The notes under the pieces: model-generated
What the model was told of the DNA's origin: nothing
The model's input: the letters and a program-made list of their open reading frames with translations, nothing else
The model's database searches: none
Shown here: positions 34,818 through 43,915 of the stretch, piece by piece
Numbering within the stretch: position 1 is the stretch's first letter
Layout: each line of letters opens with the position of its first letter
Assembly (NCBI GenBank): GCA_005793345.1
Contig: SXSU01000013.1
Location: 1 to 64,000, forward strand
DNA from: Bdellovibrionales bacterium
GTDB lineage: Bacteria > Bdellovibrionota > Bdellovibrionia > Bdellovibrionales > Bdellovibrionaceae
Length of the DNA: 64,000 bases
Direction: 5' to 3'
Translations under genes and position numbers: made by a program

Positions 34818-35759
34818 TTATGGTAACATTTCACTTTCCGTGTAGGGATCAAAATCACTTTCAAATTTATTCGTCCAATGCATTGTTGAACAATAATTAG
34901 GTGAGAATACAACTTCAATTTTTATGCGATCTGGATCTTCAAAAAAAAGAGCATAATAAGTATTATCACCAGATGGTTTATTTTCATATAAGCATTGAAT
35001 ATTATTTTTTGAAAGAACTTCGTGCTGAAAGTTATCAACAAATTCTTTTGATGGTGCATAAAAAGCAATATGATTCAGTCCAATTCGTTTGCGATGAAAG
35101 CCATTAGTAATAAATTTATTTTCAGTTGGAGAAATTACAAGTTTGAGGTTGCCATCTGAAAATGTTGTAAAAGAGTTTTGACAAACTAGTCGTTGCCACC
35201 CTAATGGAGTTAGAATCGTATCATAAAACCGAATACTGCGGGCATAATCGGATACATTTATTTCTAAATGAGAAAGTAGACTATTCGTTTTTTTACTCTC
35301 TAAACTTTTTATCATAAGTAAGCAAGGATTATACTCTCCCCACAAAGTCTTGAATTCTTCAACAGGTACAAAACCACTTTTTACATAAAAATTTCTTGTT
35401 TTGGCATAACTTTCATTTTCACGGGATTCAGAAAGAGTTTTAACTTGGAGAAATTTGAATCCACCTTTAATCAAATATGTCTCTGCACATTCAATCAATT
35501 TACTACCTAAGTTTTTTCGATGGTAATTTTCAAGAATACCAATAACATGAATTTCTGCAGTGAAGAGATTGTGTTTATTTATAGAAATAAATCCGATTGT
35601 TTCATTATTTTCAAGTGCGACCCAGGTATCCATTACTTTAACATCGTTAACATAATCTACAATTGCTGATTCAATACCAAACCATAGTGGTAATGATCTT
35701 AAAATTTTATTACAGACTTCACTTTTATCATGTGGTGATGTGAGTTGCTTAATTATCAT
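34818..35759 (-). CDS. GNAT acetyltransferase - VOC (glyoxalase-fold) fusion
   Basis: From ATG 35759 the product has 313 residues. The N-terminal ~160 residues are a GNAT domain (DTWVALENNETIGFISINKHNLFTAEIHVIGILENYHRKNLGSKLIECAETYLIKGGFKFLQVKTL) with the acetyl-CoA loop RKNLGS. Residues ~168-300 are a VOC domain (LLSHLEINVSDYARSIRFYDTILTPLGWQRL ... GLNHIAFYAPSKEFVDNF ... YYALFFEDPDRIKIEVV). Its three metal-ligand positions (His, His, Glu) are present. GAGG lies 6 nt before this ATG. It overlaps the upstream GNAT-NUDIX gene by 11 nt, so the two are translationally coupled. The role is perhaps detoxification or antibiotic modification; this is inference. Confidence 0.85.
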   Translation of the reverse strand: MIIKQLTSPHDKSEVCNKILRSLPLWFGIESAIVDYVNDVKVMDTWVALENNETIGFISINKHNLFTAEIHVIGILENYHRKNLGSKLIECAETYLIKGGFKFLQVKTLSESRENESYAKTRNFYVKSGFVPVEEFKTLWGEYNPCLLMIKSLESKKTNSLLSHLEINVSDYARSIRFYDTILTPLGWQRLVCQNSFTTFSDGNLKLVISPTENKFITNGFHRKRIGLNHIAFYAPSKEFVDNFQHEVLSKNNIQCLYENKPSGDNTYYALFFEDPDRIKIEVVFSPNYCSTMHWTNKFESDFDPYTESEMLP

Positions 35760-36741
35760 TTTTCCTCGCATTTATTTTAAATAGAGAGTCGCCAAGCCTT
35801 ACAGATATAGAGTTCTTTGCCAACTCGAGATCTTGCCAATAAAAATGGAAATTTAAAAAAGAGTCCTCTCCATGTCCACTCACTTGATGGGTCCACTTTT
35901 CAGAAACAGAATTCGAATCCAATTCGCAATGATAGACATGTCGTTTATAGTACTTTTGATTTAAATCTGAAAAAAATAAATATTCATCAATTTTACTTAA
36001 TAAAAGATTTTCAGCATTTATACCTGATTCTTCTTCTATCTCTCTTAGAGCTGCATCGTGTTCAGATTCATTTGCATCAATCGATCCTGCAATCACTTGA
36101 GTACCAGCATCTTTAAATTTCTCATCATGATCAAATACAAGAAGTTGAATATTATCAGAAATACGTCTCGTTAAATAAATAACTACTTTCTGATTTATTT
36201 TAAAATTATTTGATAAAGATTTTTGAACATCGACCCAATATCTTCTGACATATTCATTTTTAATTGAGTCATAAATACGATTTTCTAAATGTGAAGCAAA
36301 TTTTTCGATAATTTTCCAAGAAGGGATATTTTGATCTGCGCAAGTCACTAAAATATTTTTGAGTCCAAGTTTATTGCAATAAATTAGACCTTGTTTAAAA
36401 ATTTCAGTGGCGTAACCATTGCCTCTCAGCCTGGGGCTCACGGAGTAACCAATATGACCACCTCGTTCTAATAACGAGTTATTAAGTTCATGTCTAATGC
36501 TAAGCCTACCGACGATTTCATCATTTACAAATGCATAGAGCATAGTTGAAGGGACTCGGTTCTCAGCTAATTTTGATTTATCCTTACAGTCAACTAGTTG
36601 TTTGAGGTGTTCCTTATAATCAGAACCAGGTTTCCAAATAAACGAATACCATGTAATGTCTTCGTTTTTCCAGTCTTCATAGCCGTTTATAAACGCAGAT
36701 TCATCTTCAATTGTAAGTTCTCTTAATTCTAATTTTGACAT
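35749..36741 (-). CDS. GNAT acetyltransferase - NUDIX hydrolase fusion
   Basis: The 330-residue product has two domains. Residues 1-175 are a RimJ/RimL-like GNAT (LELRELTIEDESAFINGYEDW, HIGYSVSPRLRGNGYATEIFKQGL with the RGNGYA loop). Residues ~185-330 are a NUDIX hydrolase whose box fits the GX5EX7REUXEEXGU consensus exactly: Gly219, Glu225, REIEEESGI 233-241. The NUDIX part resembles those that hydrolyse nucleoside-diphosphate-linked substrates, and the GNAT part N-acetyltransferases of small amines. I do not know a characterised protein with this pairing. It lies 10 nt downstream of a 58-residue gene and overlaps the next gene. Confidence 0.88.
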   Translation of the reverse strand: MSKLELRELTIEDESAFINGYEDWKNEDITWYSFIWKPGSDYKEHLKQLVDCKDKSKLAENRVPSTMLYAFVNDEIVGRLSIRHELNNSLLERGGHIGYSVSPRLRGNGYATEIFKQGLIYCNKLGLKNILVTCADQNIPSWKIIEKFASHLENRIYDSIKNEYVRRYWVDVQKSLSNNFKINQKVVIYLTRRISDNIQLLVFDHDEKFKDAGTQVIAGSIDANESEHDAALREIEEESGINAENLLLSKIDEYLFFSDLNQKYYKRHVYHCELDSNSVSEKWTHQVSGHGEDSFLNFHFYWQDLELAKNSISVRLGDSLFKINARKNDN

Positions 36742-36751
36742 TTAAAAACCT

Positions 36752-36928
36752 TTATTTTTTCCTCAATCGTATAGACTTACCACTTACTGGATTTATTCCA
36801 AATTTTAAAGATTTACTTTTATGTTTTTGATTTTCAGTTATAACTTTTAAAAAACACTCAGATTCATCTATTGAGACTGCCTTTAATAAAAGACCCTTTT
36901 GAGTTGGAATAAGAACTGGGATACTCAT
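36752..36928 (-). CDS. Small basic protein (58 aa)
   Basis: A short open frame on the minus strand encodes MSIPVLIPTQKGLLLKAVSI, then DESECFLKVITENQKHKSK and SLKFGINPVSGKSIRLRKK. AAGGAGA lies 13 nt before the ATG, and the stop is 10 nt upstream of the GNAT-NUDIX gene, so it heads that operon. The composition is protein-like with a basic C-terminus (SGKSIRLRKK) suggestive of nucleic-acid contact. The family is not recognised. It is short enough to be missed by length-filtered gene calling. Confidence 0.6.
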   Translation of the reverse strand: MSIPVLIPTQKGLLLKAVSIDESECFLKVITENQKHKSKSLKFGINPVSGKSIRLRKK

Positions 36929-37307
36929 ATATTTCAGTCTCTCCTTTTAAAGAATAAATATTTTGATTGCTTAACTAACTTAACTTATTTTTAAAAAAAC
37001 AAAAATTTTTTATGATTCAGATTGTATAATAATAGTTCTTAATTTAGTTTTAAATTGTACTTGAAATTGATATCCAGTCAAGTATCTCAACCTGGAAGAA
37101 GTATTCACCATTACCACTACGCTAATATAATGGAGCCTCACAAGACTGTTAAAGTTTTTTACATCTTAGTTAATTTTACTTTTCTATTCTGTTTTTATTT
37201 TTTTTATGCATATTTAAGTTTATGAATAAATGCTATTGAATTATTATTTATATCTCGTAATTGAATTTATCAATTTAAAGAAAAACCTATATTGAATGGG
37301 ATTAATT
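36929..37307. other. Divergent intergenic region without a clear gene
   Basis: It holds the promoters of the small-protein operon (minus) and the 37308 gene (plus). On the minus strand near 37080-37130 a short open stretch reads SGNGEYFFQVEILDWISISSTI, reminiscent of an Ig-like beta-strand pair. It is too short to call a gene. Confidence 0.35.
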
Positions 37308-39104
37308 GTGAAAACTATTGTTCTTAAAAATATTTTGATGATTTTTATCTTATCCTCTTTAGCCCTACATAGTTATGCCAAAGGAACCTCCTCTGGAAAA
37401 AGTAAATCGTCAAGTTCTCGCTCTGGTGGTACTGCAAAGAAGAGTGGTGGTTCTGCCGTCCGCAATGTTTCAGCAGGAGGCTCTTTAAGAAAATCTGATA
37501 GAAGAAGTTCAACAATTTCAAAGCCACTTAGTAAAGACGCCAACGGCAAAGTTGTATCTTTTAATAGAAGCTCAACAGGCGCATACGGTAAATATGGCTT
37601 TTCATCACGCCATACATTTTCGCAAAAATTACAAGATCGGATGCTAAAACACACTGTTTATAAAAGTAGATTTTTTTCAAATCCTAATAAGTTTAAAACT
37701 GATCTTCATAATCCCCATTCCGATTTGATTAATAATTCGACCGTTAGTTTTATATTAGGTTTAAATGAAATTCCATTGAATATCAGTAGTCCGTATTATT
37801 GGATGGGAGTTGCAGTAAATCATGATCAAAACAATTACAAAGAACAACTCTCCCATAAAAATTTCATGATTAATGATGATTTAATTACAGAAATGGTTTT
37901 AGTAGATGAATGTCTTGCAAATGCTTCAAAGTTTAATATCAATCAAAAATATTGTCGCGATGCCAGTTATGACTTTGAACTCGCAATAAAGGGAGTCACT
38001 GATCCAAATCTAATTGATGTAAATGTTGGATTTGAAATCTATATTGGAAATGCAACTTTACCATCGAGCAACTCACCAACAACTTATTTAAAAAATTCAG
38101 ATTCTTCAAGTTCACCTATTCTCTTACACTCAGTGGGGATACGTGAAATTATTGCTGACCTCGATGGCTCAAATCAATTGGTTATTCAGTTGAATAAAGA
38201 TTTAAAACAAACTTTAAATATTTCAACACTACTCACTCTTGCAGAAAATTTAAAATCCATTGATGAATTAACTTTTCAAAATCGATTAGTAATGAATATT
38301 TCTGTTAAAAAAAGAATTATTGATGATGAAGTTAATATGAACCTAACCCAACCTTTGGGATTAGATCTTGAAGATGTAAGAGACTGTGCAAGATTTTTAG
38401 ATAAATTAGGAGTATCAACAAAACTGTGCTTAAAGCAGATTGCTGTCAAAACATTACTTATTGGTAATGAAGATAAAACAGCAAGCTATTCTTATAGAAT
38501 TCAGTTTGATAAAGACCTTAAAGAAAATCTTTTTTATAATGCAGGGAAACTGTTTTATGGAGATCAGTTTATAGATTCCCTGGGATATTTAAAATTAACA
38601 AATTTAGCAGATTATTTTGCTTCACTTTATGAAATTTTTTATGCGACAAATACAAGTGATCAATTTGGCAAAGATTTGGTGTTAAGCCAAGAAGCAAATT
38701 TTTTTATCACTGACCGTGCTTTTTGCAATATTGATTTAAATACCATAGAAAGTGAAGCTATCGACTCTCAAGTGTGCGAAGGAACTCACGGAGCAAAATT
38801 TGAGTTTGGATTTATAAGACAATCTAAAAATATCCTTTTAACTCAATTCTCAAATTTGATTAAGGGAGCTTATAATGGATTAGCCGATCAAGCTGATATT
38901 GATGAGTATTTTGAAAAGTTTAATATAAAAAACATTTATCAAATTGAAGCACTTCAAATTTTGCTTGAGAATGATGTCTATCTTACAAGTGAAAAAATGC
39001 TCATTGTCAAAGATGTAACTAATGGTGAAGCTTTATTAGCAATAGAAAAGGAATTTGAAAACAGTCAAATTGAAAGACCACTCCAATCTGAAAGGGAAGA
39101 GTAG
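37308..39104 (+). CDS. Large exported protein with basic Ser/Gly-rich N-terminus
   Basis: From a GTG at 37308 (preceded by GGGA 7 nt upstream) the product has 598 residues. The signal peptide KTIVLKNILMIFILSSLALHSYA is followed by a Ser/Gly/Lys-rich basic region (KGTSSGKSKSSSSRSGGTAKKSGG and on to ~90), likely disordered and able to bind anionic polymers. The remaining ~500 residues form one or more globular domains with eight or so scattered cysteines (DECLANASKFNINQKYCRDASYDFEL, VRDCARFLDKLGVSTKLCLKQ, RAFCNIDLNTIESEAIDSQVCEGTHGAKFEFGF), consistent with periplasmic disulfides. I do not recognise the fold. ATG 37296 is an alternative start with no ribosome binding site. Confidence 0.7.
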   Translation: MKTIVLKNILMIFILSSLALHSYAKGTSSGKSKSSSSRSGGTAKKSGGSAVRNVSAGGSLRKSDRRSSTISKPLSKDANGKVVSFNRSSTGAYGKYGFSSRHTFSQKLQDRMLKHTVYKSRFFSNPNKFKTDLHNPHSDLINNSTVSFILGLNEIPLNISSPYYWMGVAVNHDQNNYKEQLSHKNFMINDDLITEMVLVDECLANASKFNINQKYCRDASYDFELAIKGVTDPNLIDVNVGFEIYIGNATLPSSNSPTTYLKNSDSSSSPILLHSVGIREIIADLDGSNQLVIQLNKDLKQTLNISTLLTLAENLKSIDELTFQNRLVMNISVKKRIIDDEVNMNLTQPLGLDLEDVRDCARFLDKLGVSTKLCLKQIAVKTLLIGNEDKTASYSYRIQFDKDLKENLFYNAGKLFYGDQFIDSLGYLKLTNLADYFASLYEIFYATNTSDQFGKDLVLSQEANFFITDRAFCNIDLNTIESEAIDSQVCEGTHGAKFEFGFIRQSKNILLTQFSNLIKGAYNGLADQADIDEYFEKFNIKNIYQIEALQILLENDVYLTSEKMLIVKDVTNGEALLAIEKEFENSQIERPLQSEREE

Positions 39105-39139
39105 TCCAAATTAATTATTAAAATATTCTTTTTTAAAAA

Positions 39140-41176
39140 TTAATTCTTTGCATTCAAAATATTCTTAAAAAACAGAGATTCTTTTTCTAGTGAATCAATT
39201 AAGTTTTCTTTTTTTCGGAAGCCATGGTCTTCACCAGGATATTCATAGTATTCGTGATGAATCCCTTTTTTCTTTAAAATTTCAGCCATCTCCCTAGAAT
39301 TTTCAGGTGGCACCACTTTATCATCTGAACCTTGAAAAATAATCATTGGGCTTTTCAGTTTATCTAAATGATTAATTGGAGATCGCCCTTCATATTCTTT
39401 TTTATTATTACTAAGTGTTCCACCAATTAATTGTTCAAGATAGTGTGACTCAAATTTATGTGTCAATTGTTGTAAGGTAACTAAATTTCCAATTCCATAA
39501 TGACTTGCACCTGCTGAAAATAAATCTGGATAAAAAGTTAAAAGTCTTTGAACAGAATATCCACCAGCACTTCCCCCAGAAACAACAGCTTGACCACTAA
39601 TGTATCCTTTATTTTTTAAATAAGTTAATCCATCTTTCACATCTTGAATTTCTACCAATCCCCACTTCTTTAATAAAGCATCACGATACGCGCGACCAAA
39701 GCCGATAGAACCACGGTAATTGACATCAAAAATAGCGTATCCTTGAGAGGTCCAAAACATTATTTGTTTAGAAAAACCTGGCGCTGTCATTCCGGTGGGG
39801 CCACCATGGATCAATACTCTAACAGGAGGTAATTCACCTCTAGGTGCTGTATATTTACTATTTGTGGGGGGATAAAAATAACCATAACTCTTTTGACCAT
39901 CTTCGGTTGGGTACGATATGGGAATGGCTTTACTTACATTTTTTGGGTCTATTGCTTGTTCCGAAGACTTTTTAATTGTTTTAGATTTTCCAGTTTGTGT
40001 AATTTCCAAAATTTGAGATGGAACATTTTCAAACATTCCAACTAAGTAAATATTTTGTCCAGATGGGATAGGTACTGAAAAATGAATGGGTTCTATTTCA
40101 AGATTTTTTAAATTTTTACTTTTTAAATCAAATACAAATAATTTTGCCTTACCATTTTCAAAAGCTAAGGAATAAATTGAATCATTTTGACATCTAAATT
40201 GAAAAAAATCTAATTGAGATTGTGTGAGATGAGTAATATGACCCTTCTGATATTTATAGAGGTTGTAAAAGTTTTTTGGAGAAGACTCATCTTGATTTGC
40301 AAAGTCAGCGCCAAAAACTAGATCCCCAGATGACGTATAACAATACTGAGAAATTGAAGAGGTCTTAGAACCTGCAACATGATTTTTATTATTTAAATTC
40401 AAATTCCCTTCTGAAAATGGAGCTTCATACAAAAGCGTGGAGTCCCAAGGCATATAAGGATGATTCCACTCTATCCATGCTATCTTTGAACCATCTGGTG
40501 AAAACTGCGGTGATTTGTAAAAATCTGCACCTGAGACAATTATCTTAGCTTCCTGCAATTTATTTTCTTTAAGATCTATTAGGCCTATTTCATTTATCGC
40601 TTCACCTTGTTTGTTATCTTTTTCATAGGCGAATAGTAACCATCGACCATCAGGTGAAACACTCAAATCTGCATATTTTCCTAGGGTGCCATCCATGTTT
40701 TTCTCAACTGTAATAGGTTCCGGTATAGATTTTGTCTGAGATAAACTGATTTTATAAATTCTTTGATCTTTAAAATTAACGAAGTAGACCCAATCTTTTG
40801 CCACTGTATATGAGTAACTTCCATATTCAAACACTCTGGATCTTGTAGAAAAGGGAGTAGGAATGACATCTTTTAGAATTCCATTTTTATCTTTCATGAC
40901 TAAAACAGAACGACCGGATTCTTCAGGTCTATTTTCAACCCAAAATAGGTTATTTTGAGTATCAGTTGATAAATATGAAAAACCTACTGTTTGCTCAAAA
41001 ACTTCTTCTGCCTTAATTGCAGGTTTCCAATCTAGATAAGACAGTTGTTTTTGTTTTATTTCCATACTTGAGCAACCTCCAACAAATATTGTTATCATAA
41101 TATATTTTATTTTAAATTGTTTTTTTAATTTATTTAAATCCAAAATTACAAGTCTCCAGTTTTTTTTCAAGTTCAT
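39140..41176 (-). CDS. S9 family prolyl-oligopeptidase-like peptidase, probably a lipoprotein
   Basis: The product has 678 residues from ATG 41176. The N-terminal half is a WD/beta-propeller typical of dipeptidyl aminopeptidases and acylaminoacyl peptidases (LSVSPDGRWLLFAYEK, SPQFSPDGSKIAWIEWNHPYMPWDSTLLYEA). The C-terminal alpha/beta-hydrolase has the nucleophile in GGSAGGYS, Asp in QGSDDKVVPP and His in PGEDHGFR, a complete triad. Near the N-terminus IMITIFVGGCSS is a lipobox preceded by a long basic region, suggesting membrane anchoring outside the cytoplasm. AAGGA lies 12 nt before the chosen ATG. It likely cleaves short peptides. Confidence 0.9.
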   Translation of the reverse strand: MNLKKNWRLVILDLNKLKKQFKIKYIMITIFVGGCSSMEIKQKQLSYLDWKPAIKAEEVFEQTVGFSYLSTDTQNNLFWVENRPEESGRSVLVMKDKNGILKDVIPTPFSTRSRVFEYGSYSYTVAKDWVYFVNFKDQRIYKISLSQTKSIPEPITVEKNMDGTLGKYADLSVSPDGRWLLFAYEKDNKQGEAINEIGLIDLKENKLQEAKIIVSGADFYKSPQFSPDGSKIAWIEWNHPYMPWDSTLLYEAPFSEGNLNLNNKNHVAGSKTSSISQYCYTSSGDLVFGADFANQDESSPKNFYNLYKYQKGHITHLTQSQLDFFQFRCQNDSIYSLAFENGKAKLFVFDLKSKNLKNLEIEPIHFSVPIPSGQNIYLVGMFENVPSQILEITQTGKSKTIKKSSEQAIDPKNVSKAIPISYPTEDGQKSYGYFYPPTNSKYTAPRGELPPVRVLIHGGPTGMTAPGFSKQIMFWTSQGYAIFDVNYRGSIGFGRAYRDALLKKWGLVEIQDVKDGLTYLKNKGYISGQAVVSGGSAGGYSVQRLLTFYPDLFSAGASHYGIGNLVTLQQLTHKFESHYLEQLIGGTLSNNKKEYEGRSPINHLDKLKSPMIIFQGSDDKVVPPENSREMAEILKKKGIHHEYYEYPGEDHGFRKKENLIDSLEKESLFFKNILNAKN

Positions 41177-41200
41177 AATTAAGACCAATCCTTCAAAAAA

Positions 41201-41641
41201 TTATTTATTGATATAATTTACAAAACCCTTTTTTTTATCTGAACAATATCCATTTTTCTCAAAAAATGAATGAGCAGTGGTTCTATTAGAACTACTCAAT
41301 AACATTATTTTAGTACATAAATTTGATTTGCAAAAATCCTTTATAAATTTCATTAACTGACTGCCGATTCCATATTTTCTGTATTCTGAATCAACAACTA
41401 TATTTTCAACAAGAGCAAAGGGTTGATTTGAATACATCACATCAAGACAAATAACTACAAATGCTGTAGCAACAACTTTATCTGTTATTTTTCCAACAAA
41501 TAAAAAATTAGTTTTGTCATTACTAATTAAATTAAGAGATTCCTCTGTTACATTAATTTTGGAATCATCTACAAGTTGTTTATAAAGACGTTGAATTTCA
41601 GCTGCATCTGATTTGGTGGCTCTATTAAGTTCAACTATCAT
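41201..41641 (-). CDS. GNAT family N-acetyltransferase
   Basis: The 146-residue product is a single GNAT domain: VELNRATKSDAAEIQRLYKQLVDD, FALVENIVVDSEYRKYGIGSQLMKFIKDFCKSNLCTKIMLLSSSNRTTAHSFFEKNGY. The acetyl-CoA loop is RKYGIGSQL, and the C-terminal HSFFEKNGY motif is intact. It is probably a small-molecule N-acetyltransferase. Its start overlaps the stop of the M23 peptidase gene by 4 nt (ATGA), so the two are coupled. Confidence 0.9.
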   Translation of the reverse strand: MIVELNRATKSDAAEIQRLYKQLVDDSKINVTEESLNLISNDKTNFLFVGKITDKVVATAFVVICLDVMYSNQPFALVENIVVDSEYRKYGIGSQLMKFIKDFCKSNLCTKIMLLSSSNRTTAHSFFEKNGYCSDKKKGFVNYINK

Positions 41642-42279
41642 TTTATCGTATCCCCATTAAATTGGTTTTTGACTTTAGATTCAATTTTAGAAATTACAGT
41701 TGTCGCAGTTAAACCCTCTTTCGCAACTCCTTCTGGCAAATTTTCGAATACCAATGGAATTGTTTTTCTATTTGGCGATTCATAAAGTTGATTTTTAGAA
41801 GCATAAATTCCAAAGTGAAGTTGTGGTTGGCAAATCCACCCATTTTTAGCTGTGGATGCAATAACCTGTTCTTTAGTGACAACAGTTCCTTCTTTGAGAT
41901 CTGTTTGAATGTGTACATACTGTGCAATTGTACCATCTGAATGTTCTATCTTTATGTTATGAGCTGAGTTACTAAACTTCGATTCGCAACCACCATTAAC
42001 ATCAGGTTGCCACACACTGAAAACTTTTCCAGCTTCAACTGCTGCGACGGGAGTTCCAAATGGGACATCAAAATCCCATGAGTATTCATTTCCAATTTCG
42101 TGATGTGATTTTGATCCGAAAGCACCCTGTGAAATTTTAAATTGTGTTCCTGGTAAAAACGGAAGAATTACCTTTTTAAAAGACTGCATTTCCTGTTTTG
42201 AGGCGTTGTCATAAATATTTTTTTTCATTGTCTGGCAACTAGAAATTAAAATCATAGCCATGCAAATAGATAACTTCAT
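41638..42279 (-). CDS. M23-family (LytM-type) peptidase lipoprotein
   Basis: From ATG 42279 the product has 213 residues. The lipoprotein signal is MKLSICMAMILISSCQTM, with Cys at residue 15. The peptidase domain has HEIGNEYSWDFDVPFGTPVAAVEAGKV (His/Asp zinc ligands), AQYVHIQTDLKEGTVV (Tyr/His) and PQLHFGIYASKN (HxH-like LHFG). The first His lies in SHHEIGNEYSWDF, as in a subgroup of M23 enzymes. It is expected to cleave peptidoglycan peptide bridges or be a degenerate regulator. AGGTG lies 6 nt before the start. It is coupled to the GNAT gene. Confidence 0.88.
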   Translation of the reverse strand: MKLSICMAMILISSCQTMKKNIYDNASKQEMQSFKKVILPFLPGTQFKISQGAFGSKSHHEIGNEYSWDFDVPFGTPVAAVEAGKVFSVWQPDVNGGCESKFSNSAHNIKIEHSDGTIAQYVHIQTDLKEGTVVTKEQVIASTAKNGWICQPQLHFGIYASKNQLYESPNRKTIPLVFENLPEGVAKEGLTATTVISKIESKVKNQFNGDTIK

Positions 42280-42403
42280 ATAAAACACCTTTTTAAAATC
42301 TTTGCGATCCAATTTATATTAGAAAATAGAATCATATTTTTCAAATGAAGACTATTTTTGAACCAACACAGTTTAAAGTAATTGCCAAATAATTCAGATT
42401 TTT

Positions 42404-43855
42404 TCAAAGCAATACCTTCAGTTCAGGATTTCTTTCAAGAATAGATTTAGCTTCAAGCCACTGCTTTGTTAGGAATGGTGACTCTTCTCCTATTTGGCTT
42501 ACCGTTGTTAACAGAGGGAATAGCGTCGCTGGTTGACGTAGTATCCATTCGCCAGATTGAGTTTGTAGAATTGTACCAACACCCTCATAAGATTTTCTTT
42601 CAATAATTATTTTATCATTTGGAAATCTCTGATTCAAATGTTTTACAACTTCGCGAATAGAACTAACTGGTACAAAATCACCAGTTTTTTCTGAATATTT
42701 TAGCAAGGCAGTTAAGCCACGTAAAACATCATATAAATAAAATCGCGGAAAACAAAGTTTCATCCATAATTCAGCACTTTTTCTTTCAGCTGCATTATGT
42801 TTGGTATTTGAACCATACATGAGTTGTCGTCCTATAAGAAATTCTGCACCTTTTTTTAAAAATTGTTTTTCTTCAGTAGTAAAATCTCTATTTGTATAAA
42901 GTAATATAGCTTCGAAGACTGCTATTGTACCAACCATAGAACTTGGCACTTCATCTTTTACTAAATAAGCTTCGTTATCACAACTTAGTCCGCCATCTGC
43001 CATTTGGTAACGAAGAAACCAAGGGCGAAGCCAAGGTAAAACACTGTCAACATCAACCCCACAAGCAGATAAAACTTGATAAACATTTCCTAATTGACAA
43101 TGACAAGGGCTTTCACGATAAGGGTCAACTCCAATAGGCATATCTTCAGGATTTATTGGAAATATTTTAAGAGGTGTTTTACTTAAAGCTGCAACATAAC
43201 TTTCAACAACATTTAATGGAATTTGCTTTGCTTCACCCATTTCAAAAAGGAGTAGCATATGCCACCATGTGGAATTCCATTTTGGCCAATATGGGTCCGC
43301 TTCAATGCTTTTTATTGCCTCAGGCGAATTTAAATATTCAATGGACATTTTCAAAGATTCTGAAAATTTAAAGTCAAAAAGTAAAATTGGTAATTGTCGT
43401 GATGAATCTACTTCTGAATTGCGCTCACCAATACGAATAGCTCCCATCTTTGAATAAAATGATTTTTCCGCAAATGGGTCAGAGATAATTATAAAGGACT
43501 CTTTCCCAAGAGCTTTTACAAACTCAAGTGCATTATTCCAAAGAATTATACCAATACCTTTACCAATGAATTCAGGATCAACAAAGAGATGGGTCATTTC
43601 GAATTCTTCGGGTTCATCTGAAAAACCAAAGAATCCAATTATTTTTTCATTACTCTTTATTAATTTAAAGCGACCGCCTGATATTCTTTTAGGACTTATG
43701 GTAAGTGCATCAATACATTTTGAAAGAAATTCTTCGGAATATCCCCAGTGTGCTTTAGACTTCAAAGCTAAAGCAGAAAGGAATGAAGCATCAGAGGGCT
43801 CTGCAAGCTCTATTGATAAATTTTTTAAGTTAAATTTGTAATCGTTATTACTCAT
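42404..43855 (-). CDS. GNAT acetyltransferase fused to an alpha/alpha-toroid (squalene cyclase-like) domain
   Basis: The product has 483 residues. Residues ~10-165 are GNAT (SIELAEPSDASFLSALALKSKAHWGYSEEFLSKC, THLFVDPEFIGKGIGIILWNNALEF with the GKGIG loop, DPFAEKSFYSKMGAIRIGE). Residues ~175-483 (EYLNSPEAIKSIEADPYWPKWNSTWWHMLLLFEMGEA, SPCHCQLGNVYQVLSACGVDVDSVLPWLRPWFLRYQMADGGLSCDNEAY, SSMVGTIAVFEAILLY) have the repeats and aromatic/CH-C-QLG pattern of prenyltransferase/squalene-oxidase-type toroids. That second part is known as a free-standing hypothetical protein in related bacteria. The fusion suggests acetylation of a product handled by the toroid. The substrate is unknown. Confidence 0.8.
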   Translation of the reverse strand: MSNNDYKFNLKNLSIELAEPSDASFLSALALKSKAHWGYSEEFLSKCIDALTISPKRISGGRFKLIKSNEKIIGFFGFSDEPEEFEMTHLFVDPEFIGKGIGIILWNNALEFVKALGKESFIIISDPFAEKSFYSKMGAIRIGERNSEVDSSRQLPILLFDFKFSESLKMSIEYLNSPEAIKSIEADPYWPKWNSTWWHMLLLFEMGEAKQIPLNVVESYVAALSKTPLKIFPINPEDMPIGVDPYRESPCHCQLGNVYQVLSACGVDVDSVLPWLRPWFLRYQMADGGLSCDNEAYLVKDEVPSSMVGTIAVFEAILLYTNRDFTTEEKQFLKKGAEFLIGRQLMYGSNTKHNAAERKSAELWMKLCFPRFYLYDVLRGLTALLKYSEKTGDFVPVSSIREVVKHLNQRFPNDKIIIERKSYEGVGTILQTQSGEWILRQPATLFPLLTTVSQIGEESPFLTKQWLEAKSILERNPELKVLL

Positions 43856-43915
43856 TTATATAACTCCGATGCATCAATTGATTTTACTTAGAGACTAATA
43901 ATTAATTTTTCATTA

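Noticed and set aside
37080-37130. Ig-like protein fragment SGNGEYFFQVEILDWISISSTI
   Set aside because: Only about 20 codons and no start; could be chance, so it is mentioned only within the intergenic entry.
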